Shown here piece after piece: positions 50,982 through 59,889 of a DNA stretch of 64,000 bases (its first letter is position 1; each line of letters begins with the position of its first letter). The position numbers and the translations under genes are program-made. Source of the DNA: Methanobacteriota archaeon (lineage in GTDB: Archaea > Halobacteriota > Methanomicrobia > Methanomicrobiales > Methanomicrobiaceae). The stretch covers positions 1 through 64,000 of the forward strand of contig JAEWWL010000055.1 of assembly GCA_023396365.1 (NCBI GenBank). Direction: 5' to 3'. The notes beneath the pieces were generated by a model. That model was not told the origin of the DNA, searched no databases, and was given only the letters and a program-made list of their open reading frames with translations.

Positions 50982-51935
50982 ATGAAATTAATCCTAGAAC
51001 TCTCCGGAGAGCATCCGACTCTTCCTTATTCCGAGGCGGAGTGCACCGGCAATATCCTAAAAAAAGGGCTGCAGATTGCAGTGATGGACTGTCCTGATCC
51101 TAATAAGACACAGAGGCTTGCTATGACACTTTGCATTATAAAGTATCTTGGAGAATGTGATGCTGATTATGACTCATTTACTGCAATGCTTGAAAATCTT
51201 TCAATTGAATCAGATGTTTCTTTTGCCGGGCGCGTAAAAAAAATGTCTGATACAAACATTAAACAGTCCCAGCTTGACCTTGAAAGATGCATCGGTTCTC
51301 ATATCAAAGGGCCTGTTTCACTTTCTAATCCTGAAAGGGAATTTCGCGCGGTCTTTTCAGGAGAGACCTGCTATTTTGGTGAAGTGCTTTACAGAATTGA
51401 CAGGGGTGGGTTTGAATACAGAAATCCAACAAGGAGAGCCTTCTTTCATCCCGGTGCCATGATGCCTGTTATGGCACGTACACTTATAAATCTCGCTCAG
51501 GTTATGCCTGGAGAGACCGTTTTGGACCCTTTCTGCGGAACCGGAGGCATTCTTCTTGAGGGAATGCTCCTTGATGCCCGTGTGATCGGCACTGACATGG
51601 ATATTTCCATGCTCAAAGGATGCCTTGACAACCTGCCCGGTACGGAGGTATTAAAAGTTGATTCAACCAATCTGCCTATAACAGACTGTTCTGTAGATTC
51701 GGTGGTAACGGATCTTCCATATGGTCAGTCGGTCTGTATAAAAGCGGAATCGATGAATGCGCTTTATAATGATTCATTAAGTGAAATGCGGCGTGTCTTA
51801 AGGAAAGGAAAACGCGCTGTGGTAGTAACCCACATAGATATCCGTGAGATTGCAGGAAAGCACTTTGATATCGTACAGTACCATGAGCAGAGGGTTCACA
51901 AGAGCCTGACACGCAGAATAATGGTGCTGGAATAA
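50982..51935 (+). CDS. tRNA guanine-10 N2-methyltransferase (TrmG10/Trm11-like)
   Basis: This enzyme methylates N2 of guanosine 10 in tRNA. The 317-residue protein has an N-terminal part with a THUMP-like domain (about residues 50-150). The Rossmann methyltransferase domain follows, with 'GETVLDPFCGTGGILLEGML' for SAM binding and 'VVTDLPYGQS' for the catalytic site. The spacing and sequence match the archaeal TrmG10 family. No ribosome binding site is evident. It stands alone, with 222 bp upstream and 207 bp downstream. Confidence 0.93.
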   Translation: MKLILELSGEHPTLPYSEAECTGNILKKGLQIAVMDCPDPNKTQRLAMTLCIIKYLGECDADYDSFTAMLENLSIESDVSFAGRVKKMSDTNIKQSQLDLERCIGSHIKGPVSLSNPEREFRAVFSGETCYFGEVLYRIDRGGFEYRNPTRRAFFHPGAMMPVMARTLINLAQVMPGETVLDPFCGTGGILLEGMLLDARVIGTDMDISMLKGCLDNLPGTEVLKVDSTNLPITDCSVDSVVTDLPYGQSVCIKAESMNALYNDSLSEMRRVLRKGKRAVVVTHIDIREIAGKHFDIVQYHEQRVHKSLTRRIMVLE

Positions 51936-52087
51936 TATCCTGCTGCAGTTATTTCGGAAACATCCAAAGATCAAAGGTTGAGAAAAATCCAAATTAAGCT
52001 GGCTCTTAAGAAAAAAAATTTATGAGCCGCAAGATTAAAATTCTTTTCACTGCTGAATCATAATTCTGTATATAAAGCGCCTAAATA

Positions 52088-52103
52088 TCCGGATTAATCC
52101 GGA
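52088..52103. promoter_or_regulatory. 16-bp perfect palindrome
   Basis: TCCGGATTAATCCGGA is its own reverse complement over 16 bp, 40 nt before the gene at 52143. Perfect palindromes of this length are typical of dimeric regulator sites. Confidence 0.5.
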
Positions 52104-52142
52104 GTAATAACTGGTTTAATAATTGCAGGTTTGAACAGCAGA

Positions 52143-53291
52143 ATGGATTTATTGATATGGCTTAATGCCAATTTTTCAAAAAAAAGGCCGGAAAAACCGG
52201 TTGCAAGACGCGCTATAAGGCACTTAAAAAAACTGGAGAAAGGACAGCTTTTTTCAGATGAGATATCACAGATGCGTGCTGCTGAGGGCAGATGGTATGA
52301 GTCTCTCATTTATGAGATGCTTCTTGAGCTTTCAGGCAGGACTGACAGGATAAAATATGTCGTCAGGAAAGGAGCCGATGCTCCTTTTCCTCCAATAGAG
52401 ATCAGACTGGGCCAGAACGGCATGTTCTACTCAAACAGGGGCGATATAAACATCCGCGGGAACGGGCAGGATATAGCAGAGTTTGATATTTTATTCATCG
52501 ACGACCAGAACAGGATATGCTTTTGCGAGATTGTAACCTCAGCATCAGACTTAAAGGATATGGAGGCCGAGGTAATCTACAAAAAAAAGCTGCTTGGATA
52601 TCTTTATGGCCAGGCCACCGTCCCGTTTGTTCTTTTCTCCTCTGTTGACATATCAAGGTCTTCAATTATGAGGCGGCTTATGCGTGAGACAGAAAGCACT
52701 CTTATTGTCACGCCTACCTGCGAGGAGATAAAAACTGTTTTGACGCCTGATTCAATACGCGGAGTGCCAAGAAAGCCGATAAACCATGCCAAGCTTGTCG
52801 GCATTGAGGATATTTCTATTAAAAGACCTTTTGAATACAAAAAACTCCATGACCTTAAGCGGGACAGAATTCTTGGCATTATGATGGCCGGCAAGGGAAA
52901 GCAGGAGATGCTTGCAAGAGATGAGATTCCACCGGTCGCCAAAAAGCTTTTGTTTGGAGTTTTATATCCTTCAGGCGTAAAGGCGCTTATGAATAACCGG
53001 ACCTTTACAATGTCAGGAAAGAAGTACACATACGAGGGCATGAAAAATGACTTCTCAAAGGTTGTTCTGGCAGTCGATATTCCTGAATATGAGCCTGTAA
53101 TATATCTTCGTTCGCGCAAAAAAAGTGAGTATCTGAAAATTGTCCAAAAAAAATCAGGAGAGCTTAAGGTTGAAAGCAAGAGAACTCCCCAGATGACAGG
53201 ATTTTATTTGTGGCTTGAAGATTTAAAGCCGACACTTGGCGCAAAGGTTGCAGCCTCATACGGTGATGTTTTCCTGGACGAAAAGAAATGA
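52143..53291 (+). CDS. Unknown protein with degenerate PD-(D/E)XK nuclease-like core
   Basis: The ATG at 52143 gives 382 residues; a TTG at 52131 is also possible. No family was recognised. Residues 45-60 form a helix 'RAAEGRWYESLIYEMLLEL', then 'IAEFDILFIDDQNRICFCEI' at 111-130. The arrangement of helix Glu (48 or 53), Asp115 and Glu129 follows the order of a PD-(D/E)XK nuclease core. The position of the catalytic lysine after Glu129 is Val131, so activity would be altered or absent; lysines follow at 'YKKKLLGY'. The C-terminal part is basic. It may be a restriction-like or defence relic, or a DNA-binding pseudoenzyme; this is inference. Confidence 0.65.
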   Translation: MDLLIWLNANFSKKRPEKPVARRAIRHLKKLEKGQLFSDEISQMRAAEGRWYESLIYEMLLELSGRTDRIKYVVRKGADAPFPPIEIRLGQNGMFYSNRGDINIRGNGQDIAEFDILFIDDQNRICFCEIVTSASDLKDMEAEVIYKKKLLGYLYGQATVPFVLFSSVDISRSSIMRRLMRETESTLIVTPTCEEIKTVLTPDSIRGVPRKPINHAKLVGIEDISIKRPFEYKKLHDLKRDRILGIMMAGKGKQEMLARDEIPPVAKKLLFGVLYPSGVKALMNNRTFTMSGKKYTYEGMKNDFSKVVLAVDIPEYEPVIYLRSRKKSEYLKIVQKKSGELKVESKRTPQMTGFYLWLEDLKPTLGAKVAASYGDVFLDEKK

Positions 53292-53414
53292 AAATTATCT
53301 GAAAAGATGTTCATTATAATTTCATTTTAGCATCTTAATCTTTTCTTGCATATATTGATTCAATAGATTATTGCGGTCAGTTTTTTCATTGATTGCAAAA
53401 AATACTATTCTGCA

Positions 53415-54107
53415 ATGAGGATTTTTTCCCTGATTCATATCCCTTTTGAGGATACCGGCTACATAAAATTATATGCAGAAAAAAAAGATCATGTCTTGTC
53501 AGAAACTCATCTTTACAGGGGAGAAAGTCTCCCTGAGCTTTCCCTTTTTGATCTTTTGATCATTATGGGAGGGCCGATGAATGTGAATGAAGAGGAGAAA
53601 TATCCATTTCTTAAGGAGGAGAAGAGGTTTATCCGGTCCTGTATTGATTCGGGAAAAAAGGTTCTTGGAATCTGCCTTGGCGCACAGCTTATTGCGTCAG
53701 TTCTTGGTGCTGGGGTAAGGAGAAATAAATGCAGGGAGATTGGATGGTTTGATGTTGAAAAGACCGCGGATGCCTGTATGTCTCCTGTGTTAAAGAAATT
53801 CCCTGAAAAATTCAGGGTGTTTCACTGGCATGGCGATACATTTGACATTCCTCCCGGATGCATCCGCATTCTAAAAAGCGAATGCTGCGAAAACCAGGGT
53901 TTTTTATGTGGAGACAAAGTTATTGCTCTTCAGTGTCATCCCGAGGTGACTGCAGAAACCATAAGTCAGCTGTCAAAGAACTGTTCTGATGAATTGCTTG
54001 AGAAGGGAAGGTTTGTTCAGGAGCTCTCAGAGATTTTGGATGAGTCATATATTCCTGCGGCCAATAAAGTGGCATGGGATATTTTGGATTATTTAACTGA
54101 GGTTTGA
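53415..54107 (+). CDS. Class I glutamine amidotransferase-like protein
   Basis: The 230-residue protein resembles the glutaminase part of GMP synthase. 'FDLLIIMGGPMNV' is followed by the nucleophile elbow 'VLGICLGAQLIA', whose cysteine is the catalytic one, and the catalytic histidine lies in 'IALQCHPEVTAE'. Stand-alone proteins of this kind release ammonia from glutamine for an unknown acceptor. A separate gene for GMP synthase subunit A is present at 59890, so this one has another role. No co-directional partner adjoins it. Confidence 0.88.
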   Translation: MRIFSLIHIPFEDTGYIKLYAEKKDHVLSETHLYRGESLPELSLFDLLIIMGGPMNVNEEEKYPFLKEEKRFIRSCIDSGKKVLGICLGAQLIASVLGAGVRRNKCREIGWFDVEKTADACMSPVLKKFPEKFRVFHWHGDTFDIPPGCIRILKSECCENQGFLCGDKVIALQCHPEVTAETISQLSKNCSDELLEKGRFVQELSEILDESYIPAANKVAWDILDYLTEV

Positions 54108-54223
54108 TAATTAAGGCGAATTATTAAGGAACCATTAAAAAATTTGTTTTGATTAATAAAATCCATTGCATCTTAATGCGGGTTTTTTGCAGAGATATCA
54201 AAATTCGCAAATATTATTTTTTC

Positions 54224-54652
54224 TTAATTTCTTGCTGCAACCGCACCCTCACTGTCCTGATATCTGCCGTTGTAAAGGGTACTTGCGCCTTTTACTTCGT
54301 GCATTATAACCTGAACGCATCTCTCGCCCTTTTTTAGCAGGTAATCCTCAGGGCCCATGTTTACAAGGCACAGGGTGAGGTTTCCGCGAAAACCCGGGTC
54401 AACATACCCGCCGCCGATTAAAATCCCCCTTCGTCCAAATGATGACCTGCACATAAGGGTTGCAGAGACATCTGCCGGAAGATTGATCTTCTCCATTGAA
54501 TGAACCAGAGTGACTTCGCCTTTTTTAAGAAGATAATCATCGCCTGCCCGCAGATCATATGATGCCGGCTGCTGTGAATCTTCACTGTAAGGGTCAAGAA
54601 CAATCTCGCCTTTTTTTATTTTCTCAAGAATTATTTCACTGGATAATATCAT
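54224..54652 (-). CDS. dcd: Compact Dcd-family protein, deaminase glutamate absent
   Basis: The 142-residue protein has the opening 'ILSSEIILEKIKKGEI', 'QPASYDLRAG', 'CRSSFGRRGI', 'DPGFRGNLTL' and the C-terminal 'YNGRYQDSEG' of dCTP deaminases. Known members have about 170-205 residues, so it is short. Where the deaminase has a catalytic glutamate after the 'LTL' strand (in an 'LEF/LEI' context), this sequence reads 'LCL'. The aspartate used in the dUTPase reaction, in 'VDPGF', remains. It may therefore hydrolyse dUTP rather than deaminate dCTP. This is inference from alignment by eye. It is followed on the minus strand side by the HPS-RraA gene. Confidence 0.8.
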   Translation of the reverse strand: MILSSEIILEKIKKGEIVLDPYSEDSQQPASYDLRAGDDYLLKKGEVTLVHSMEKINLPADVSATLMCRSSFGRRGILIGGGYVDPGFRGNLTLCLVNMGPEDYLLKKGERCVQVIMHEVKGASTLYNGRYQDSEGAVAARN

Positions 54653-54743
54653 TGAGATTATTTTATCCTGTGACCTTGTAAAAATTTTGAAAAAAATTTT
54701 TGGATTTAAAAATCAGCCAAAGAGAATGATTATCATTATGCAG

Positions 54744-56030
54744 CTATTTTTTCTCCCATTTCAGAAGTTCTGATATTGAGGAGAGTGTTGCGCCTCTTTT
54801 GATCTCCTCTCTTATCCTGACTTCATTTCGCCGGACCTCAAGTGCACGCCTGGCAATCTCGTAGGCACGCTCCTTTGGAATGACAACAACTCCTGATTCA
54901 TCTCCGACTATCCAGTCGCCTGTCCTGACCTGCTGTCCGCAGCATGATATTTCTGCACCTATTTCACCAAATCCTTTCGGCTCGCCGGCATTAGGGCATA
55001 CAGCCGTTGCAAAGACGGGAAGGCCGATTCCTTTTATGTCGTCAGCATCCCTTACAGCGCCGTCAATGACAACACCTGTAATTCCCCTGTTTAAGCAGCT
55101 GTGGGTTGCAAGTTCTCCCCATGGAGCAATATGCTTTGCACGCTGATTGTCAATGACAAGAACGTCACCTTCGTTTGCAATATCTATAGCTTCAACAGGC
55201 TTGGCCCAGTCTCCGGCAACTGTGCTGACAGTAAGCGCCCGTCCGACCATTCTGACATTGCCGCATATTGACATAAGTCCTGACATTGCTCCTTTTCTGA
55301 GCATGGCATCAGTGATATTCGGAGCTGAGACTGACATGAATATGTCGCGGATTTCATTATCACGGCTATTTTTTGTTGATTTTTGAGGTTCAGGCCGGTC
55401 TATGGAATCTCTTATTGCTTTTGCTGCAGCTTTTACATCGGCAGATTTTGTGATGCTGCTTCCGACAAGAAGAATATCTGCCCCGGAAAGGACTGCCTGT
55501 GCGGCAGATTCAGAGTCAAGCCCTCCTGCAGCGCCCACAGGTATGCTGACACTTCCGGAGATCTCCTTTAGGAGATCTACTGCATTCATTCCTTTCATCT
55601 GCTGATCGATTCCAATATGTGCGGCTATTATGTCAACACCCATTCTCTCCATCTCTTCCGCACGCTTAAGGGGATTGGGAGCATTTAAAAGATCAGCCAT
55701 AATCTTGACGCCATAAAGGCGGCCTGCACGTACTGCCTCTTCGATAACAGAGTCATCAGAGGCTGCAAGAACACAGACCACATCAGCGCCTGCTTTTGCT
55801 GCCATCTCAACCTCAAGCGCTCCTGTATCTGCAATCTTCATATCGGCAACTATTGTATGATTCGGAAATTCGGCTTTAAGAGTTCTGACAGCATTCATCC
55901 CTTCGCTTTTAATAAGCGGAGTTCCTGCCTCTATCCAGTCCGCTCCACCTGATACTGCCTCTTTTCCTATCTGTACTGCCCTTTTAAGTTCTGTTAAATC
56001 GAGCGCCACCTGAAGGATTGGTCCTGACAT
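54744..56030 (-). CDS. Hexulose-6-phosphate synthase fused to RraA-like domain
   Basis: The N-terminal 210 residues match 3-hexulose-6-phosphate synthase, which joins formaldehyde to ribulose 5-phosphate or runs backward to supply ribulose 5-phosphate. 'LQVALDLTELKRA', 'IVADMKIADTGALE' and 'MADLLNAPNP' carry the catalytic Asp and Lys. From about residue 235 it has an RraA-like domain with 'GDVLVIDNQRAKHIAPWGEL' and 'GVVIDGAVRDADDI'. Such fusions occur in several archaea. The role of the RraA-like part is unclear. With the phosphoribulokinase at 21983 it fits the reductive hexulose-phosphate pathway. Confidence 0.93.
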   Translation of the reverse strand: MSGPILQVALDLTELKRAVQIGKEAVSGGADWIEAGTPLIKSEGMNAVRTLKAEFPNHTIVADMKIADTGALEVEMAAKAGADVVCVLAASDDSVIEEAVRAGRLYGVKIMADLLNAPNPLKRAEEMERMGVDIIAAHIGIDQQMKGMNAVDLLKEISGSVSIPVGAAGGLDSESAAQAVLSGADILLVGSSITKSADVKAAAKAIRDSIDRPEPQKSTKNSRDNEIRDIFMSVSAPNITDAMLRKGAMSGLMSICGNVRMVGRALTVSTVAGDWAKPVEAIDIANEGDVLVIDNQRAKHIAPWGELATHSCLNRGITGVVIDGAVRDADDIKGIGLPVFATAVCPNAGEPKGFGEIGAEISCCGQQVRTGDWIVGDESGVVVIPKERAYEIARRALEVRRNEVRIREEIKRGATLSSISELLKWEKK

Positions 56031-56130
56031 TGTTATCTTCCTGATTCAATGCAATATACAATTAAGTTTGCCTTATTCTTAAAAAAAATAAGTTCTCATA
56101 AATTAATTAATGAATTAAAAATTTTTAGGT

Positions 56131-56634
56131 TTACTCGTTGTATTCCTCATTAAATACAATCTCATCAAGCTCTTTTTTCCTGGGAATAGTTACCTCTGCC
56201 GGGTATCCGGCGGGAATAAGAGAAATCAGCGTATATCTGTCAGGGACCTTTAGGAGTTTTCTTACATCTTCTGCATACTCCTTGCCATGCCCTGCGACCC
56301 AGCATGATCCGACACCAAATGACCACAAAGACAGAAGTATCTGCATTGTAACAGCACTTCCGTCCTCAACAAAGTACTGGTGATCTTTTTCTGCAAAAAC
56401 TGCAAAACAGGCATCAGCATCCTTTATGAATTTTCCATGGGATGCAAGCTCTGAGAGTTTTGAAAGTGTGTCTTTATTTCTGACAACGCCTATTTTCCAT
56501 GGCTGAACATTTCTTGCAGTCGGTGCAAACCTGGCGGATTCAAGCGCATCACTGATTATCTTGTCGTCAATCTTTTGATCCTTGAATTTTCGGATGCTTC
56601 TTCTTCCTTTGATTATGGTAAGTCCAAGATTCAT
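56131..56634 (-). CDS. Nitroreductase-family flavoprotein
   Basis: The 167-residue protein belongs to the FMN-binding nitroreductase family. 'IKGRRSIRKFKDQKID' carries the FMN phosphate-binding arginines, 'ARFAPTARNVQPWKIGVV' is the second cofactor motif, and 'GVGSCWVAGHGKEY' matches the third. Family members reduce nitro groups or flavins, but the real substrate is unknown. It lies on the minus strand, divergent from the CDF transporter gene, and shares a 184-bp control region with it. Confidence 0.9.
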   Translation of the reverse strand: MNLGLTIIKGRRSIRKFKDQKIDDKIISDALESARFAPTARNVQPWKIGVVRNKDTLSKLSELASHGKFIKDADACFAVFAEKDHQYFVEDGSAVTMQILLSLWSFGVGSCWVAGHGKEYAEDVRKLLKVPDRYTLISLIPAGYPAEVTIPRKKELDEIVFNEEYNE

Positions 56635-56818
56635 GCGGCTTTATATGGAGAACATAGCAAAAATATCTTTTGCAATTTTTAAGGCTGCACTGCAAACCAT
56701 GCAACAATTGCATCAGGGTAAAAACCTTTAAGCACCGCTGCAAAGGATGAAATTGTATTGCAAAATATTGTTCTGATAATCGATTGTTAAATATCTGTAT
56801 AATTTGTGTGATGCCATA

Positions 56819-58051
56819 ATGGAAGATGAACAATTAAGCTTTTCTCCTGACAGGAAAAAAGAGGAATCCATAATATTGCGGGTTGCGTGGTATTCGCTCT
56901 TTGTCAATATTTTCCTTGTTGCCGCAAAACTGTACATTGCTTTTTTTTCCGGCAGCCTTTCTGTTCAGGCTGATGCAATAAATTCCTTTATTGATATTTT
57001 TGTATCGCTTGTGCTGATTGCAGGCATCCGTCTTTCAGGAATAAAAAGCAAAAATTTTCCTTATGGCATGTATAAAGTTGAGAATCTGATATCGATTATT
57101 ATATCACTCCTTGTCTTTCTTACTGCCTGGGAAGTATTTACAAGAGCGCTGTTTGAGGAGACAGCAGACCTGTCAATAAGCGGGTGGGTTTTGGCGGCTG
57201 TTTTTGCACTTGCATTTGTGCCCTATCTTCTTGGAAGGTATGAAATTATTATTGGTGAGAGATACAGTTCTCCCGGACTGATAGCTGATGGAAAGCAGCA
57301 TAATATGGATGTCCTCTCAACAATGACTGTGTTTTTTGCCCTTTTTGTTCAGTACGCAGGATACGGCGTGGACAACATCGGTGCAATAATCGTTGCAGGA
57401 TTTATCGCATATGCGGGGTGGGATATTCTAAAGGATAGTATGAAAACTCTTCTTGATGCATCTGTTGATTACAGGACAAGAGATCTGATTAAATCTGCGA
57501 TATTATCCGATCCAATGGTTTCAGGCATAAAGGAGCTGAACGCAAGAAATTCAGGGAGATACATCTTTGTGGAGGCTACTGTTGATATGATAAGAACAGA
57601 TCTTTTAAAGGCGCATCTTGCAAGCGAGAGGATTGAATCGGAAATAAAAAATCTCGTTCCAAGTGTTGAGAGAGTAATTATTCATTATGAACCCAAAGAA
57701 AAACCTTTTGTTCGCTATATAGTGCCTCTTGAAGATAATGTTGAAAAAATATCCTGTCATTTTGGAGAATCTGCGTTTTTTGCGGTTCTGGATTTTAGCT
57801 TAACTGAACTCAGGCTTAGAGAAAAGAAAGTTTATCCAAATCCGTTTCTTTCAGAGGAGAAGCAGAAAGGTATAAGATTTGCAGAACATATGATGAAATT
57901 TAATCCTGACAATATTGTTCTTTTAAAGGATGTGTCCAAAAAATCGTTTGAGTATGTGTTTTCAGCTTCCGGAGTTGATGTTAAAAGAACAGAACTAAAG
58001 GATATGTCAAAACTTGTTTTAGAGATTGAGTCATTACTCAGAAAAGATTAA
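56819..58051 (+). CDS. Cation diffusion facilitator (CDF) transporter
   Basis: The ATG at 56819 is preferred over a GTG at 56804; it gives 410 residues. Six hydrophobic spans occupy about residues 20-210. Metal ligands of the second span sit in 'ADAINSFIDIF' and of the fifth in 'GKQHNMDVLST', the order of the CDF family that exports Zn2+, Fe2+, Mn2+ or Co2+. A cytoplasmic domain follows, and an extra 100-residue C-terminal extension, from about 310, is beyond the common CDF length. The metal is not known. Confidence 0.9.
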   Translation: MEDEQLSFSPDRKKEESIILRVAWYSLFVNIFLVAAKLYIAFFSGSLSVQADAINSFIDIFVSLVLIAGIRLSGIKSKNFPYGMYKVENLISIIISLLVFLTAWEVFTRALFEETADLSISGWVLAAVFALAFVPYLLGRYEIIIGERYSSPGLIADGKQHNMDVLSTMTVFFALFVQYAGYGVDNIGAIIVAGFIAYAGWDILKDSMKTLLDASVDYRTRDLIKSAILSDPMVSGIKELNARNSGRYIFVEATVDMIRTDLLKAHLASERIESEIKNLVPSVERVIIHYEPKEKPFVRYIVPLEDNVEKISCHFGESAFFAVLDFSLTELRLREKKVYPNPFLSEEKQKGIRFAEHMMKFNPDNIVLLKDVSKKSFEYVFSASGVDVKRTELKDMSKLVLEIESLLRKD

Positions 58052-58097
58052 AATTACGGATTTAACAATTCAGATTAAAAAAAGGTTTTGTTCACTT

Positions 58098-59303
58098 TTA
58101 AAAAAGTGAACAAATGTATGCTGTCAGATTAGAAAATCCGTCTGATATAACAACGGTCGGATCAATTCCAAGAATTGGGAATATGAATATGAAATATGCA
58201 AACGTTCCTATTGTGCTTCCGATATTTGCAAGTGCTGCAACCAAAACCACCTTAAACATGGGGATTTTTCTCATCTGCGTAAATGTTTCAGCCTCTATAA
58301 TCTTTTGAAAATCAGATGCCCTTGGCTTTCTCACCTTTGCTTCAACAATTGCCGCAAACCACCCTGCAGCAATCAGCGGGTTTAGTGATGTAAACCATGA
58401 TACACAAAAAGCTGTGGCAACAGATAAGGGATGTCCGCCGGCGGCGATTGTGAACACTGCTGCAAGAACACCGTTGATTAAAACCCAGTACAATACTGCC
58501 CAGATTAAAACCTCAAAACCTACTCCGGAAAAGGCTATCAGGATTAACAGGAATGCAAACATTGCTATAAAGGCGCCTCCGATAACAAGACTCCACGGAA
58601 ACTGCTTCTGCTGTTTTACAAGAGAATCAAAAGGCGGCAGCTTTGAAGGATCTGATAAATATCCTGTTATTCCTTTTACATGCCCTGCACCGACAACTCC
58701 TAAAACTTTTTCATTGCTCTTTGAAAGCCGCAGGAGAGAGTGTGAAAGATATGCATCTCTCTCATCAATCAGGGCCTTTGCACCATTGGGAGAGAATTTG
58801 TGAAACTCTTCAATTGCCATCTCGACTAGATCCCTGTCCTTTGCAAGGCTTTCAATATCTATTTCATCACTGCCGCTGTCGCGTCCTGCAATTGTCCCGG
58901 CAAGAGCTCCAATCAGTTTAATCTTCTCCCAAAGGCTCATTCCCTTCCAGAATCTTGAGAGGGTTATTCTTATGTCCCTGTCAGCAAGTGCTATCGGGAT
59001 ATTTCTCTCTTCAGCCTCTTTTATTGCAGCAATCATCTCAGAGCCTGGTTCAACGCCGACATCCATTCCAATTTTTCTCTGGATGTATGCAAGCATCCAC
59101 TGAACCAGAACCTCTGAAAAATTTCCGCCTTTTAAGATGTCGTCAACGCCGGGCTTTGGCCCTTCTTTTTTTAGGGCTGCATATCTCCCCCTGTCAAGCT
59201 CAATTGCTATAACATCCGGGGAGAACTCTTCAATTGCATTTCGAACATCCTCAACACTGTTTTTTGATACATGCGCTGTTCCAACAAGCCTTATTTCACT
59301 CAA
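58098..59303 (-). CDS. TraB/PrgY family membrane protein
   Basis: The 401-residue protein opens with 'LVGTAHVSKNSVEDV' and 'VIAIELDRGRYAAL', the conserved motifs of the TraB/PrgY/GumN family, with a metal-binding histidine and glutamate as in Tiki proteases. Several hydrophobic spans lie in the C-terminal half, from about residue 235. Family members limit pheromone signalling or cleave extracellular proteins in other organisms; the archaeal role is unknown. It overlaps the end of the YkgJ-like gene by 8 bp and follows it on the transcript. Confidence 0.9.
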   Translation of the reverse strand: MSEIRLVGTAHVSKNSVEDVRNAIEEFSPDVIAIELDRGRYAALKKEGPKPGVDDILKGGNFSEVLVQWMLAYIQRKIGMDVGVEPGSEMIAAIKEAEERNIPIALADRDIRITLSRFWKGMSLWEKIKLIGALAGTIAGRDSGSDEIDIESLAKDRDLVEMAIEEFHKFSPNGAKALIDERDAYLSHSLLRLSKSNEKVLGVVGAGHVKGITGYLSDPSKLPPFDSLVKQQKQFPWSLVIGGAFIAMFAFLLILIAFSGVGFEVLIWAVLYWVLINGVLAAVFTIAAGGHPLSVATAFCVSWFTSLNPLIAAGWFAAIVEAKVRKPRASDFQKIIEAETFTQMRKIPMFKVVLVAALANIGSTIGTFAYFIFIFPILGIDPTVVISDGFSNLTAYICSLF

Positions 59304-59835
59304 TTTCCTTTACTCCTTCGCTGTCTATAACGCACTTTTTTATCTTTGAGATGTCTGCGTTTTCATATCTCATCTTTATTTTTTGAAATTCCATCTCTTC
59401 ATTCTCTTTTCTTTCTATTATGGTATCTGCCTGGATTTTTGCCTCTTCACCGGATATATCGAGGCCCTGGTTTTTGCATTCAGAAACAATCAGGGTCTCA
59501 TCGGTCAGCATAAACGGAAATGTTCTGCATATCCATGGGCGGTTTTTATAAATTCTGCATCTGTTGTCGTTATTCAAAAAGATGCACTGCCCGCCTTTTC
59601 TCTTAAGGCACCATGCAAGTGTGACACTGCAGCCTCCTGCCTCAAAGAAATCAGGATATGGGTCTGCAACTTCATCCCATTTCATGCCTGTAGCAGCGAT
59701 TATGTCTCTTACTTCCTCGGCGCTTATCAGAATCAGATTGGAATCAGGGGTATTTTCCCTGCAGCAGTCTCCGCACATCATGCACCGGAAACCTGTTTTT
59801 TTAAGTAAAGCTTCAATCTCTTTTCTGTCGGGCAT
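59296..59835 (-). CDS. YkgJ-family cysteine cluster protein
   Basis: The 179-residue protein begins with cysteines 18, 21, 24 and 25 in 'CMMCGDCCREN'. 'CSVTLAWCLKRKGGQCIFLN' and 'CRIYKNRPWICRTFPFM' follow, the pattern of the YkgJ (zinc- or iron-chelating) family. The residues suggest one or two metal sites. No enzymatic function is established to my knowledge. Its stop overlaps the TraB-family start, so the two form a pair. Confidence 0.9.
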   Translation of the reverse strand: MPDRKEIEALLKKTGFRCMMCGDCCRENTPDSNLILISAEEVRDIIAATGMKWDEVADPYPDFFEAGGCSVTLAWCLKRKGGQCIFLNNDNRCRIYKNRPWICRTFPFMLTDETLIVSECKNQGLDISGEEAKIQADTIIERKENEEMEFQKIKMRYENADISKIKKCVIDSEGVKEIE

Positions 59836-59889
59836 AAAATTACCTGTTTTATAAAAATTGTTCTTTGAAGAAATAAAAAGGGCGGATTA

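Noticed and set aside
52604..53179. 191-codon minus-strand frame
   Set aside because: Antisense to the unknown gene 52143-53291, which has a better start and a coherent composition.
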